From DASSQJ01 sp963726295 (GTDB lineage Bacteria > Actinomycetota > Actinomycetes > Actinomycetales > Dermatophilaceae): a stretch of DNA of 64,000 nucleotides. Within the stretch, counting starts at the first letter, position 1. Every line of letters begins with the position of its first letter. Position numbers and translations under genes: made by a program. Below are positions 1 to 10,145 of the stretch, piece after piece. The notes beneath the pieces are model-generated. The model made no database searches. It saw nothing but the letters and a program-made list of their open reading frames with translations, and was not told the origin of the DNA. The stretch covers positions 682,001-746,000 of the forward strand of contig CAVSBW010000001.1 in the NCBI GenBank assembly GCA_963726295.1. The letters are read 5' to 3'.

Positions 1-104
1 CCCGCACGACCACCGCGCGCCGCGAGGCCATCCCGTACCGCGAGGTCGAGCGCGCACTCGTGCAGGTGGAGTTCGCGCGACCCGACGAGAGCAAGGAGAG
101 CTGA
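1..104 (+). CDS. rimP: Ribosome maturation factor RimP, C-terminal end (5' truncated)
   Basis: This is the last 33 codons of a gene that begins outside the window. Reading from base 3 gives a peptide ending EFARPDESKES before TGA at 102-104. Only the tail is present, so the call rests mainly on context: nusA follows after two bases, and rimP-nusA-ylxR-infB is the standard order in actinobacteria. RimP assists maturation of the 30S subunit. The strand and frame are clear, while the family assignment is by synteny and a short C-terminal match to what I remember of actinobacterial RimP tails. Confidence 0.75.
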   Translation, partial: RTTTARREAIPYREVERALVQVEFARPDESKES

Positions 105-106
105 CC

Positions 107-1186
107 GTGGACATCGACCTGGCCGCCCTGCGGGCCCTCGAGCGCGAGCGGGGCATCTCCCTGGACGTCCTGATCCCGGCCATCGAGCAGGCCCTCCTGC
201 TCGCGTACCAGCGCACCGAGGGGCACTACCGACACGCCCGCGCGCAGCTCGACCGCAAGACCGGGCACGTGGTCATCTGGGCCCAGGAGGAGTTCGAGAC
301 CCCGGCACCCGAGGGTGCGGTCGACGACGAGGGGAACCCGGCCCGCCCCACCCGCGAGCTCGGGCCCGAGTTCGACGACACCCCCACCGGCTTCGGGCGG
401 GTCGCGGCGGCCACGGCCCGGCAGGTCATCGTCCAGCGGCTGCGCGACATCGAGGACGACGCGATCCTCGGTGACTTCCGCGGCCGCGAGGGCGACATCG
501 TCGCCGGCGTCGTGCAGCAGAGCCCCGACCCCCGCCACGTCACCGTCGACTTCGGCTCGGTCGAGGGGATCCTGCCGCTCGCCGAGCAGGTCCCGGGCGA
601 GACCTACGCCCACGGGCAGCGGCTGCGCACGTACGTCGTCTCCGTCAAGCGGGGTACCCGTGGTCCGCAGATCGGCCTGTCCCGCACCCACCCCAACCTG
701 GTCCGCAAGCTGTTCGCCCTCGAGGTCCCCGAGATCGCCGACGGCAGCGTCGAGATCGCCGCGCTCGCCCGCGAGGCCGGTCACCGCACGAAGATCGCGG
801 TGCACTCGAAGGTCGCGGGCCTCAACGCCAAGGGGGCCTGCATCGGGCCGATGGGCCAGCGCGTGCGCGCCGTCATGGCCGAGCTGCAGGGTGAGAAGAT
901 CGACATCGTCGACTACTCCGACGACCCCGCCGGGTTCATCGCCGCCGCCCTGTCGCCCGCCCGGGTGTCCTCGGTCGAGGTGGTCGACAGCCAGCAGCGC
1001 TCCGCACGCGTCGTCGTGCCCGACTACCAGCTCTCCCTGGCCATCGGTCGCGAGGGGCAGAACGCCCGGCTCGCGGCCAAGCTCACCGGCTGGCGCATCG
1101 ACATCCGCCCGGACACCCCGCCGGCGGGCGCGAGCGGGCCGGTGGCGCCCCCGTCGGAGGCCTCCGACGCGCCCGACCCCGCGTAG
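107..1186 (+). CDS. nusA: Transcription termination/antitermination factor NusA
   Basis: NusA binds RNA polymerase and nascent RNA and modulates pausing, termination and antitermination. The 359-residue product has the short actinobacterial architecture: N-terminal RNAP-binding domain (about 1-125), S1 domain (about 140-205, around EGDIVAGVVQQ), then two KH domains (about 215-280, containing KGACIGPMGQRVRAV, and about 285-340, containing LAIGREGQNARLAAKL). The C-terminal acidic repeats of E. coli NusA are absent, as is usual in this phylum. The start is GTG two bases after the rimP stop, with AGGAGAG just upstream. It ends in a Pro/Ala/Asp-rich tail. It is clearly part of the rimP-nusA-ylxR-infB operon. 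Confidence 0.97.
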   Translation: MDIDLAALRALERERGISLDVLIPAIEQALLLAYQRTEGHYRHARAQLDRKTGHVVIWAQEEFETPAPEGAVDDEGNPARPTRELGPEFDDTPTGFGRVAAATARQVIVQRLRDIEDDAILGDFRGREGDIVAGVVQQSPDPRHVTVDFGSVEGILPLAEQVPGETYAHGQRLRTYVVSVKRGTRGPQIGLSRTHPNLVRKLFALEVPEIADGSVEIAALAREAGHRTKIAVHSKVAGLNAKGACIGPMGQRVRAVMAELQGEKIDIVDYSDDPAGFIAAALSPARVSSVEVVDSQQRSARVVVPDYQLSLAIGREGQNARLAAKLTGWRIDIRPDTPPAGASGPVAPPSEASDAPDPA

Positions 1187-1197
1187 GCGTTAGACTG

Positions 1198-1536
1198 GTG
1201 GGAACCGACCGGACTGGACTCCGGCCCGTGTCACCCGTTCGCACCTGCGTGGGGTGCCGTGGGACGGATAGCCGGTCGGTACTCCTGCGAGTGGTACTCG
1301 GGCAGGGGGACGACGGCGGATTCGTCGTCGTTCCCGATCCCGAGCGCCGTCGTCCGGGGCGTGGCGCATGGCTGCACCCCGACGTCTCGTGCCTCGACCT
1401 CGCCGTCCGCCGCAAGGCGTTCGCCCGCGCGCTGCGCAGCAGCACCGGGCCGGACACCACGCTGGTGGCCGGATGGGTCGCGGACCACGCGCAGGACGCA
1501 CCGTCAGAGAACCACCCAGACCGGAAGCGGGTTTGA
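1198..1536 (+). CDS. ylxR: YlxR/RnpM family RNA-binding protein (DUF448)
   Basis: This small basic protein belongs to the YlxR family, whose Bacillus member (RnpM) binds RNA and modulates RNase P. The signature is RTCVGCR followed later by GRGAWLHPD and a basic segment RRKAFARALR, all present. The longest reading frame starts at GTG 1198. An alternative GTG at 1228 would give a product starting VSPVRTCVGCR, which is closer to usual family length, and a TAGACT hexamer at 1191 would then have room to act as a -10 box. The gene sits between nusA and infB as in most bacteria. The family call is firm and the start is uncertain. Confidence 0.9.
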   Translation: MGTDRTGLRPVSPVRTCVGCRGTDSRSVLLRVVLGQGDDGGFVVVPDPERRRPGRGAWLHPDVSCLDLAVRRKAFARALRSSTGPDTTLVAGWVADHAQDAPSENHPDRKRV

Positions 1537-1540
1537 ACGC

Positions 1541-1587
1541 GATGAGCACCCGATGAGTACTCAGCGATGAGCACCCCCCAGCTGTAA
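1541..1587 (+). repeat. Triplicated GATGAGYACY motif forming three chained mini-ORFs before infB
   Basis: The bases GATGAGCACC occur at 1541 and 1566, with a variant GATGAGTAC at 1552. Each contains ATGA, and read as codons they give three tiny ORFs: MSTR (1542-1556), MSTQR (1553-1570) and MSTPQL (1567-1587). The stop of each of the first two overlaps the next start. No product is expected to be stable. Whether ribosomes use them, for example for reinitiation towards infB, is open. Confidence 0.5.
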
Positions 1588-1628
1588 TACGGTCCGCGCC
1601 GCGCGGCACGGATCTGGACAGGAGAGAT

Positions 1629-4460
1629 GTGTCGAAAGTCCGTGTGAGCGCACTCGCCAAGGAGCGCGGGGAGACGAGCAAGGTCGTCCTCCAGCGACTC
1701 AACGAGATGGGCGAGTACGTCAAGAGCGCTAGCTCGACGATCGAGGCGCCGGTGGTCCGGCGCTACAACGAGAAGTTCCCGGTCGAGAAGACCGAGACGC
1801 CGGCCCCTGCCAAGAAGGCGGCGGCCACCAAGTCGACCCCCGCGAAGGCTGCCGAGGCGCCTGCCTCGCCGGCCCCTGCTGCTGCCCCGGCCCCGGCGTC
1901 CACGCCTGCTCCCGCGGCGCCAGCGGCAGCGGCTCCCGCCGCGCCAGCGGCACCGGCTCCCGCCGCGCCAGCGGCACCGGCTCCCGCCGCGCCAGCGGCA
2001 CCGGCTCCCGCCGCCCCCGCAGCTCCGGCAACGCCGGCACCGGAGGCGCCGTCGGCCCCCACCCCGGCGCCGTCGGCCCCCACCCCGGCTCCGGCCGCTC
2101 CCGCCGCCCCGGCCGCGCCCGCGGCCCGGGAGGGTGGGTCCGCGCCGCGTCCGGGTGGTCCGCGTCCGGCGCCGCGGCCGTCCGGCCCGCGTCCGGGCAA
2201 CAACCCGTACGCCCCCAGCCAGGGCATGGGTCGCAGCCGCGAGCCGTCCCCGCGTCCGGGCAACAACCCGTTCGCGCCCAGCCAGGGCATGCCGCGTCCG
2301 CAGAGCCGGTCCGGCCAGCGTCCGGGCGCTGCCGCGGGCCCCGGTGGTCCGCGCCCCGGTGGTGTCCGGCCCAGTCCCGGGATGATGCCCGACCGCAGCG
2401 CCGTCGCCCGCCCCGGTGACCGCCCCACCCGTGGGCGTCCCGGTGCCGGTGGCGCCGGCCGCCCCGGCGGCGGTGGCTTCGCCGGACGTCCGGGTGGTCC
2501 CGGCGGCCGTGGAGGCCGCGGCTCCACCCAGGGTGCCTTCGGCCGCGGTGGCGGTCGTCCGCAGCGGGGCCGGAAGTCCAAGCGCGCCAAGCGCCAGGAG
2601 TTCGAGGAGATGCAGGCGCCGACCATCGGTGGCGTCACCGTCCCCCGCGGCGACGGCAGCACCGTCATCCGCGTCCGGCAGGGTGCGTCCCTCACCGACT
2701 TCGCGGACAAGATCAACGCCAACCCGGCGTCGCTCGTCACCGTGCTCTTCCACCTCGGTGAGATGGCCACGGCCACGCAGAGCCTGGACGAGGACACCTT
2801 CAAGGTGCTCGGGTCCGAGCTCGGATACGACATCCGGATGGTCTCCCCGGAGGAGGAGGAGCGCGAGCTCTACGACTCCTTCGACATCGACCTCGACATC
2901 GGTGTCGACGACGAGGACGAGGACGACCTCGCGGCTCGTCCTCCGGTGGTCACCGTCGTGGGTCACGTCGACCACGGAAAGACCCGCCTGCTCGACGCCA
3001 TCCGCAACGAGGACGTCGCGGGCGGCGAGACCGGTGGCATCACCCAGCACATCGGTGCCTACCAGGTGCACCGTGAGCACGAGGGCCAGGACCGCGCGAT
3101 CACCTTCATCGACACCCCGGGTCACGAGGCGTTCACCGCCATGCGCGCCCGTGGTGCCAAGGTCACCGACATCGCGATCCTCGTCGTCGCCGCCGACGAC
3201 GGCGTGATGCCGCAGACGGTGGAGGCGCTGAACCACATGCAGGCGGCCGACGTGCCGATCGTCGTGGCCGTCAACAAGGTCGACGTCGAGGGCGCCAACC
3301 CGCAGAAGGTGCGCCAGCAGCTCACCGAGTACAACCTCGTCGCCGAGGAGTACGGCGGCGAGACGATGTTCGTCGACGTCTCCGCGAAGCAGGGACAGAA
3401 CATCGACTCGCTTCTCGAGGCGGTCCTGCTCACCGCGGACGCCGCGCTCGACCTGCGGGCCAACCCCGACCGCGACGCCCGGGGCGTGGCGATCGAGGCG
3501 AACCTCGACAAGGGCCGAGGCGCCACGGCGACCGTGCTCATCCAGTCCGGCACCCTGCGGGTCGGTGACGCCATCGTCGCCGGGTCCTCGCACGGTCGTG
3601 TCCGGGCGATGCTCGACGAGCACGGGCAGAACGTCGAGGAGGCGACCCCGTCGCGTCCGGTCCAGGTGCTCGGGCTCTCCTCGGTCCCGCGGGCCGGCGA
3701 CACCTTCGTCGTCGCCCCGGACGACCGCACCGCGCGGCAGATCGCCGAGAAGCGCGAGGCGGCCGACCGCCAGGCCTCCCTGGCCAAGGCCCGCAAGCGC
3801 ATCTCGCTCGAGGACCTCACCGAGGCGCTCGCCCAGGGCAAGGTCGACACGCTCAACCTCATCCTCAAGGGCGACGTCTCCGGTTCGGTCGAGGCGCTCG
3901 AGGACGCGCTGCTGCAGATCGACGTCGGCGACGAGGTCGACCTGCGGATCATCGACCGTGGTGTCGGCGCGATCACGCTGAACAACATCAACCTCGCGAT
4001 GGCGTCGAACGCGGTCATCATCGGCTTCAACGTGCGGGCCGAGGGCCAGAACGCCGAGGTCGCCGAGCGCGAGGGGGTCGAGATCCGGTACTACTCGGTC
4101 ATCTACCAGGCGATCGAGGAGATCGAGCAGGCCCTCAAGGGCATGCTCAAGCCGGAGTTCGAGGAGGTCGAGCTCGGGTCCGCCGAGATCCGCGAGATCT
4201 TCCGCTCGAGCAAGTTCGGCAACATCGCCGGGTCGATCGTCCGCAGCGGCGAGATCCGACGTGGTACCCGGGCGCGGATCACTCGAGGCGGGGTGGTCGT
4301 CGCCGAGAACGTCGAGGTGGCCGGGCTGCGCCGGTTCAAGGACGACGTCACCGAGGTCCGCGAGGGCTTCGAGTGCGGAATCAACCTCGGCAGCTACAAC
4401 GACCTGCAGCTCGAGGACCTCATCACCACCTACGAGATGCGCGAGAAGCCGCGCGCCTGA
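1629..4460 (+). CDS. infB: Translation initiation factor IF-2
   Basis: IF-2 is the GTPase that brings initiator tRNA to the 30S subunit. The 943-residue product has an IF2_N helical domain at about 1-50 and a very long low-complexity linker (about 55-320). The linker is first Ala/Pro-rich with tandem DNA repeats and then Gly/Arg/Pro-rich with a repeated PRPGNNP(Y/F)AP segment. A second IF2_N-like region lies at about 345-405, then the G domain with G1 GHVDHGKT near 445, G3 DTPGHE near 495 and G4 NKVD near 549, then the beta-barrel and fMet-tRNA-binding C-terminal domains. The start is GTG at 1629 after GGAGAG; the overlapping ATG at 1627 is out of frame. Confidence 0.98.
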   Translation: MSKVRVSALAKERGETSKVVLQRLNEMGEYVKSASSTIEAPVVRRYNEKFPVEKTETPAPAKKAAATKSTPAKAAEAPASPAPAAAPAPASTPAPAAPAAAAPAAPAAPAPAAPAAPAPAAPAAPAPAAPAAPATPAPEAPSAPTPAPSAPTPAPAAPAAPAAPAAREGGSAPRPGGPRPAPRPSGPRPGNNPYAPSQGMGRSREPSPRPGNNPFAPSQGMPRPQSRSGQRPGAAAGPGGPRPGGVRPSPGMMPDRSAVARPGDRPTRGRPGAGGAGRPGGGGFAGRPGGPGGRGGRGSTQGAFGRGGGRPQRGRKSKRAKRQEFEEMQAPTIGGVTVPRGDGSTVIRVRQGASLTDFADKINANPASLVTVLFHLGEMATATQSLDEDTFKVLGSELGYDIRMVSPEEEERELYDSFDIDLDIGVDDEDEDDLAARPPVVTVVGHVDHGKTRLLDAIRNEDVAGGETGGITQHIGAYQVHREHEGQDRAITFIDTPGHEAFTAMRARGAKVTDIAILVVAADDGVMPQTVEALNHMQAADVPIVVAVNKVDVEGANPQKVRQQLTEYNLVAEEYGGETMFVDVSAKQGQNIDSLLEAVLLTADAALDLRANPDRDARGVAIEANLDKGRGATATVLIQSGTLRVGDAIVAGSSHGRVRAMLDEHGQNVEEATPSRPVQVLGLSSVPRAGDTFVVAPDDRTARQIAEKREAADRQASLAKARKRISLEDLTEALAQGKVDTLNLILKGDVSGSVEALEDALLQIDVGDEVDLRIIDRGVGAITLNNINLAMASNAVIIGFNVRAEGQNAEVAEREGVEIRYYSVIYQAIEEIEQALKGMLKPEFEEVELGSAEIREIFRSSKFGNIAGSIVRSGEIRRGTRARITRGGVVVAENVEVAGLRRFKDDVTEVREGFECGINLGSYNDLQLEDLITTYEMREKPRA
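1911..2090 (+). repeat. In-frame minisatellite in infB (24-bp and 21-bp units)
   Basis: About four copies of a 24-base unit (beginning GCTCCCGCCGCGCCAGCGGC) lie at 1911-2012 and encode the Ala-Pro-Ala-Ala-Pro pattern. Two copies of a 21-base unit based on GCGCCGTCGGCCCCCACCCC follow at about 2047-2088. Both are multiples of three, so copy-number change would keep the frame. They encode part of the flexible linker of IF-2. Confidence 0.85.
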
Positions 4461-4483
4461 GCGCAGCGAACCGCTCGAACGGC

Positions 4484-4528
4484 GAGAACGCGCCGCGTGC
4501 CCCCCCCGGGGGTGCACGGCGTTTTCTC
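4484..4528 (+). terminator. Strong imperfect hairpin downstream of infB
   Basis: The 5' arm GAGAACGC (4484) and the 3' arm ending GTTTTCTC (4528) close a long stem. It continues through GTGCCCCC pairing with GGGGGTGCAC, with small bulges. It lies 24 bases after the infB stop. It has the size of an intrinsic terminator but only a weak T-run inside the 3' arm. It probably separates infB from rbfA, which has its own possible -10 (TAGGGT at 4577). Confidence 0.6.
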
Positions 4529-4618
4529 GGCCTTCGACGGAGGCGCGGTCTGATCGGACCCCGCCTGCTCGCTGTTCTAGGGTGGTGGCGCCCGTCCACC
4601 CCGAGCCGAGGAGGAACC

Positions 4619-5092
4619 GTGGCCGACGAAGCACGCGCCCGACGGGTGGCTGACCGCATCAAGACGGTCACCGCCGCGAACCTGGAGTCCATCGTCAAGG
4701 ACCCCGAGCTGGGTTTCGTCACCCTCACCGACGTCCGCGTCACCGGGGACCTCCAGCACGCCTCGGTCTTCTACACCGTCTTCGGTGACGAGGAGCAGCG
4801 GGAGAGGACCGCCCGGATCCTCGAGGCGAAGAAGGGCCGCCTGCGCTCCTTCGTCGGCAAGCAGCTCGGCATCCGCCTGACGCCCACCCTCGAGTTCATC
4901 GCGGACGCCGTCCCGGAGAACGCCGCCCACGTCGAGGACCTGCTCAAGCAGGCCCGCGAGCGCGATGCCGAGGTGGCGCGTGCCGCCGCGGGTGCCCGGT
5001 ACGCCGGGGAGTCCGACCCGTACCGGCACGAGGCCGACGAGCCCGCCGAGGACGAGGCGCAGGCCGGGGCGCCGGGTGCCGACGGCCGCTGA
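4619..5092 (+). CDS. rbfA: 30S ribosome-binding factor RbfA
   Basis: RbfA is a KH-type RNA-binding protein that acts late in 30S maturation and 16S 5' helix processing. The 157-residue product reads VADEARARRVADRIKTVTA at its start. It carries the family pattern of a TLTDVRVTGDL strand followed by the IRLTPTLEFIAD strand, and then a loosely conserved acidic tail from about residue 110. The start is GTG 4619 behind a clear GAGGAGGAA Shine-Dalgarno. The frame stays open upstream to 4373, but those codons have no homology. The last 17 bases overlap truB. Confidence 0.95.
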   Translation: MADEARARRVADRIKTVTAANLESIVKDPELGFVTLTDVRVTGDLQHASVFYTVFGDEEQRERTARILEAKKGRLRSFVGKQLGIRLTPTLEFIADAVPENAAHVEDLLKQARERDAEVARAAAGARYAGESDPYRHEADEPAEDEAQAGAPGADGR

Positions 5093-6011
5093 CTCCCGCC
5101 CGACCTCGCCCGACGGCCTCCTCGTCGTCGACAAGCCCCCGGACTGGACCAGCCACGACGTCGTGGCCCGTGCCCGGCGGCTCTGTGCCACTCGCAAGGT
5201 CGGCCACGCGGGCACGCTGGACCCCATGGCGACCGGGGTGCTCGTGCTCGGTGTCGGCCGCGGCACGAAGCTCCTGACCTTCCTCGTCGGGGCCGACAAG
5301 GACTACACCGCCACCGTCCGGCTGGGGCAGTCCACCCTCACTGACGACGCGGAGGGCGAGGTGACCGGCGCCGCCGGCGCCGCCGGCGTCCGGCGCGACG
5401 AGGTGGTCGCCGCCGTGGCCGGGCTCACCGGGGACATCCTGCAGCGGCCGAGTGCGGTCAGTGCCATCAAGGTCAAGGGGGAGCGGGCCTACCACCGGGT
5501 CCGCGCCGGCGAGGACGTCGAGCTGCCCGAGCGCGCGGTCACGGTGTCCCGCTTCGAGGTGGGTCCGGCGCGGCCGGTGAGCCTGGGTCACCTGCAGGTC
5601 CTCGACGTCGACGTCCAGGTCACGGTCTCGTCGGGCACCTACGTGCGCGCCCTGGCGCGCGACCTGGGGGTGGTGCTCGGCTGCGGGGGCCACCTCACCG
5701 CCCTCCGCCGCACCCGGGTCGGTGGGTTCCTCATCGAGCAGGCGCACCCCCTCGGCGAGCTGGAGGCGCGGCAGGGCGAGCCGATGCCGGTGGTGCCCCT
5801 CGCGGAGGCCGCCCGTGCGGCCCTGCCCGGCCGCGAGCTGGACGCCGATGAGGCCCGCCGTGTGGCCGTCGGCCAGCGGGTGCACTCGGCCGTACCGGGC
5901 CGAGCGGGACCGGTGGCGGCCTTCGCGCCGGACGGCTCCGTCGTCGCGATCCTCGACGAGTCGGGTACCACCGCGCGCTCCCTGGCCGTGCTCGCCCCCG
6001 CGAGTTCGTAG
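5076..6011 (+). CDS. truB: tRNA pseudouridine(55) synthase TruB
   Basis: TruB makes pseudouridine 55 in the T-loop of tRNAs. The 311-residue product has the opening motif GLLVVDKPPDWTSHDVV and the catalytic block GHAGTLDPMATGVL, with the nucleophilic Asp near residue 48. The later strand SGTYVRALARDLG and a C-terminal PUA-like segment follow. The start chosen is GTG 5076, which overlaps the rbfA stop by 17 bases and implies translational coupling. The open frame reaches 4965, but those residues only mirror rbfA. ribF follows after one base. Confidence 0.96.
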   Translation: MPTAADSRPTSPDGLLVVDKPPDWTSHDVVARARRLCATRKVGHAGTLDPMATGVLVLGVGRGTKLLTFLVGADKDYTATVRLGQSTLTDDAEGEVTGAAGAAGVRRDEVVAAVAGLTGDILQRPSAVSAIKVKGERAYHRVRAGEDVELPERAVTVSRFEVGPARPVSLGHLQVLDVDVQVTVSSGTYVRALARDLGVVLGCGGHLTALRRTRVGGFLIEQAHPLGELEARQGEPMPVVPLAEAARAALPGRELDADEARRVAVGQRVHSAVPGRAGPVAAFAPDGSVVAILDESGTTARSLAVLAPASS

Positions 6012-6012
6012 A

Positions 6013-6984
6013 GTGTCCTTCGTGTACCGCTGGACCGACCCCACCCAGACGCCCGAGGCGCTGCGCCCCTGCGTCCTGTCCCTCGGCAACTTCGACGGGG
6101 TCCATCGCGGTCACCGCGCCGTGCTCACGGCCCTGGTCGAGGCCGGCCGCCGGCTCGGTCTGCCGACCGTGGCGGTCACCTTCGACCCGCACCCCGTGGC
6201 CGTGCTGCACCCGGAGCGGGCGCCCGAGCTCATCGCCCCGGGCGAGATCCGCGACGACCTCCTGGAGGAGGCGGGGATCGACGGCCTCCTCGTGCTGGAC
6301 TTCACCAAGGAGTTCGCGCAGCAGAGCCCCGGCGGCTTCGTGCGCTCGGTGTTCGTCCGCGGCCTCGACGCCCGGTGCGTCGTCGTGGGGATGGACACCC
6401 GCTTCGGCCACCGCAACGCCGGCGACGTCACGACCCTCTCCGCCCTCGGCGAGCAGCTCGGGTTCGAGGTGATCGCCCTCGACGACATCGGTGACGGCGA
6501 GCGCTACTCGTCGACGGTCGCGCGGCGTCACCTGCGCGAGGGCGACGTCGCGGAGGCCGCCCGCATCCTCGGCCGCCCCCACCGCGTGACCGGAACCGTC
6601 GTCCACGGTCACCACCGTGGTCGCGCGCTGGGCTACCCCACGGCAAACCTCGGGCCGGACTCGATGGGGCTCGTGCCCGCCGAGGGTGTCTACGCCGGGT
6701 GGTTGACCCGTCCCGACCTCGAGGAGGGCGCGGACGACCGGACGATGCCGGCCGCCATCAGCGTCGGCACCAACCCCACCTTCGACACGGAGGACCGTCG
6801 CACGGTCGAGGCCTACGTCCTCGACCGCGACGACCTGGACCTCTACGACGAGAAGGTCATGGTGGAGTTCACGGCGCACATCCGGCCCACCCTGCGCTTC
6901 GACAGCGTCGAGGAGCTCAAGACCGCCATGGCCCGCGATGTCGAGCAGTGCCGAGAGCTGCTCGCCAAGATCGTCCCCGTGTGA
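6013..6984 (+). CDS. ribF: Bifunctional riboflavin kinase / FAD synthetase RibF
   Basis: RibF converts riboflavin to FMN and then FAD. The 323-residue product has an N-terminal FAD-synthetase nucleotidyltransferase domain (GNFDGVHRGH near residue 27, the (H/G)xxGH-type site, and TFDPHPVAVLHP). Its C-terminal riboflavin kinase domain starts near residue 190 (GTVVHGHHRGRALGYPTANL, then GVYAGW and SVGTNPTF). The start is GTG 6013, or GTG 6022 four codons in. The gene follows truB by one base, as in many actinobacteria. Its stop overlaps the GTG of the next gene inside a strong hairpin. Confidence 0.96.
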   Translation: MSFVYRWTDPTQTPEALRPCVLSLGNFDGVHRGHRAVLTALVEAGRRLGLPTVAVTFDPHPVAVLHPERAPELIAPGEIRDDLLEEAGIDGLLVLDFTKEFAQQSPGGFVRSVFVRGLDARCVVVGMDTRFGHRNAGDVTTLSALGEQLGFEVIALDDIGDGERYSSTVARRHLREGDVAEAARILGRPHRVTGTVVHGHHRGRALGYPTANLGPDSMGLVPAEGVYAGWLTRPDLEEGADDRTMPAAISVGTNPTFDTEDRRTVEAYVLDRDDLDLYDEKVMVEFTAHIRPTLRFDSVEELKTAMARDVEQCRELLAKIVPV

Positions 6985-7008
6985 GGCGGGCGGGCTCGCC
7001 CGCCTCAC
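6981..7008 (+). terminator. 12-bp perfect hairpin at the ribF/SEDS gene junction
   Basis: GTGAGGCGGGCG (6981-6992) pairs perfectly with CGCCCGCCTCAC (6997-7008) around the loop GGCT. There is no T-run. The hairpin includes both the ribF stop and the GTG that is the only reasonable start for the next gene, so it could act on translation of that gene as well as on transcript ends. Confidence 0.7.
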
Positions 7009-8123
7009 GCCGGGAGCCCACCGGCCTGACCCCCTGGGCCCGGCACGACGTCGGGCTCTACCTCGCGGCCGGTGGCGCCTCCGTCGTCGGTGCACTGCTC
7101 GTCTGGTCGGCCACTGCCCGCACCGACGGCACCGCGTACCTCGTCCGCCACCTCGTCACCGCGGCGATCGGCCTCGCGGTCGCGCTCGCCGTGTCACGTG
7201 CCGGGCAGGGCCGGGTGCGGGCAGCCGCCCCGTGGTCGTGGCTCGGCTCCGTGGCGCTCCTCGCCCTCGTCCTCACGCCCCTGGGGACCACGGTCAACGG
7301 CGCCCGGTCGTGGCTGCCCCTCCTGGCGGGCTTCACGCTCCAGCCCGCCGAGGTGGCCAAGGCGGGGCTGACGCTGGCGCTCGCCGCCCTGCTCGCCGGT
7401 CGGCTGGAGCGTGACCTCGACCCCGGCCCGCGCGAGGTGCTCCTCGCTGCCGTCCTGACGGCCGTGCCCGTGGGGCTCGTCCTGCTCCAGCCCGACCTCG
7501 GCTCGGCGGTGGTGCTCGCGGCCGTGGGCGTCGTCGTCGTCGCCGTCGGCGGCGTGCCCCGGCGCTGGCTGGCCGCGGCCGCCGTGCTCGCCGCGGCGGC
7601 GGTCACCCTGGCCCTCACGACCCCGCTGTTGTCGGGGTACCGCCGCGACCGGCTCACCGCCTTCCTCGACCCGTCCGCCGACCCCCTCGGCCTGGGCTAC
7701 CAGACCCGTCAGGTGCGCCTGGCCATCGGCGGCGGCGGCCTCTGGGGACAGGGCTTCATGAACGGCGAGCGGACCCAGGGTGGGTTCGTGCCCTACCAGC
7801 TCAACGACTTCGTGTTCTCGGTGGCCGGGGAGGAGCTGGGCTTCGTCGGTGCGGCGGGGCTCGTGCTGCTCCTCGGGGTGGTCGTCCTGCGGGTGCTCGT
7901 CGTCGCGGCCCGCGCGCCGGGGCCCTTCGGACGGCTCGTCGGGGTCGGTGTGGCCACCTGGCTGGCCGTGCAGGTGACCCAGAACCTGGGCATGAACCTC
8001 GGGCTGCTCCCGGTCACGGGTCTCCCGCTGCCGTTCGTGTCGTACGGCGGGTCCTCCATGCTGCTGTCCTGGCTCGCGGTCGGCCTGGTCGACACGGCGC
8101 ACGCCGCCCGCCAGGACCACTGA
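6981..8123 (+). CDS. SEDS family protein (RodA/FtsW-type peptidoglycan polymerase)
   Basis: SEDS proteins are integral-membrane glycosyltransferases that polymerise lipid II, partnered with a class B PBP. The 380-residue product is almost all transmembrane helix (about ten segments). It carries the family landmarks QPDLGSAVVLA (about residue 170), VAGEELGFVGA and the C-terminal LPFVSYGGSSMLLSWL. RodA rather than FtsW is suggested by the FVPYQLNDFVFSV segment, but no PBP or division gene is adjacent, so the partner is unknown. The only credible start is GTG 6981 (GTGA overlap with ribF). It lies inside a 12-bp hairpin, which is odd for an expressed start. Confidence 0.9.
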   Translation: MRRAGSPASRREPTGLTPWARHDVGLYLAAGGASVVGALLVWSATARTDGTAYLVRHLVTAAIGLAVALAVSRAGQGRVRAAAPWSWLGSVALLALVLTPLGTTVNGARSWLPLLAGFTLQPAEVAKAGLTLALAALLAGRLERDLDPGPREVLLAAVLTAVPVGLVLLQPDLGSAVVLAAVGVVVVAVGGVPRRWLAAAAVLAAAAVTLALTTPLLSGYRRDRLTAFLDPSADPLGLGYQTRQVRLAIGGGGLWGQGFMNGERTQGGFVPYQLNDFVFSVAGEELGFVGAAGLVLLLGVVVLRVLVVAARAPGPFGRLVGVGVATWLAVQVTQNLGMNLGLLPVTGLPLPFVSYGGSSMLLSWLAVGLVDTAHAARQDH

Positions 8124-8255
8124 GGGCCGAGAGCCGGCACCGCGGACCCGCGGGGGCGTGACGTGGGCGACTGACGGGTAACAACGTGTTCCCCTGGTGG
8201 ACGCGCTGTGACAGGATTCCGGGACAGCCCACGCCGACGACGTCGAGGACGCAGG

Positions 8256-10127
<1,872 letters not shown>

Positions 10128-10145
10128 TCCTCACCCCGAGCGACG

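Noticed and set aside
1083..4634. A 1183-codon open frame on the minus strand opposite infB
   Set aside because: It is Arg/Gly/Asp-rich with no family pattern and mirrors the codon bias of infB; GC-rich third positions keep antisense frames open.
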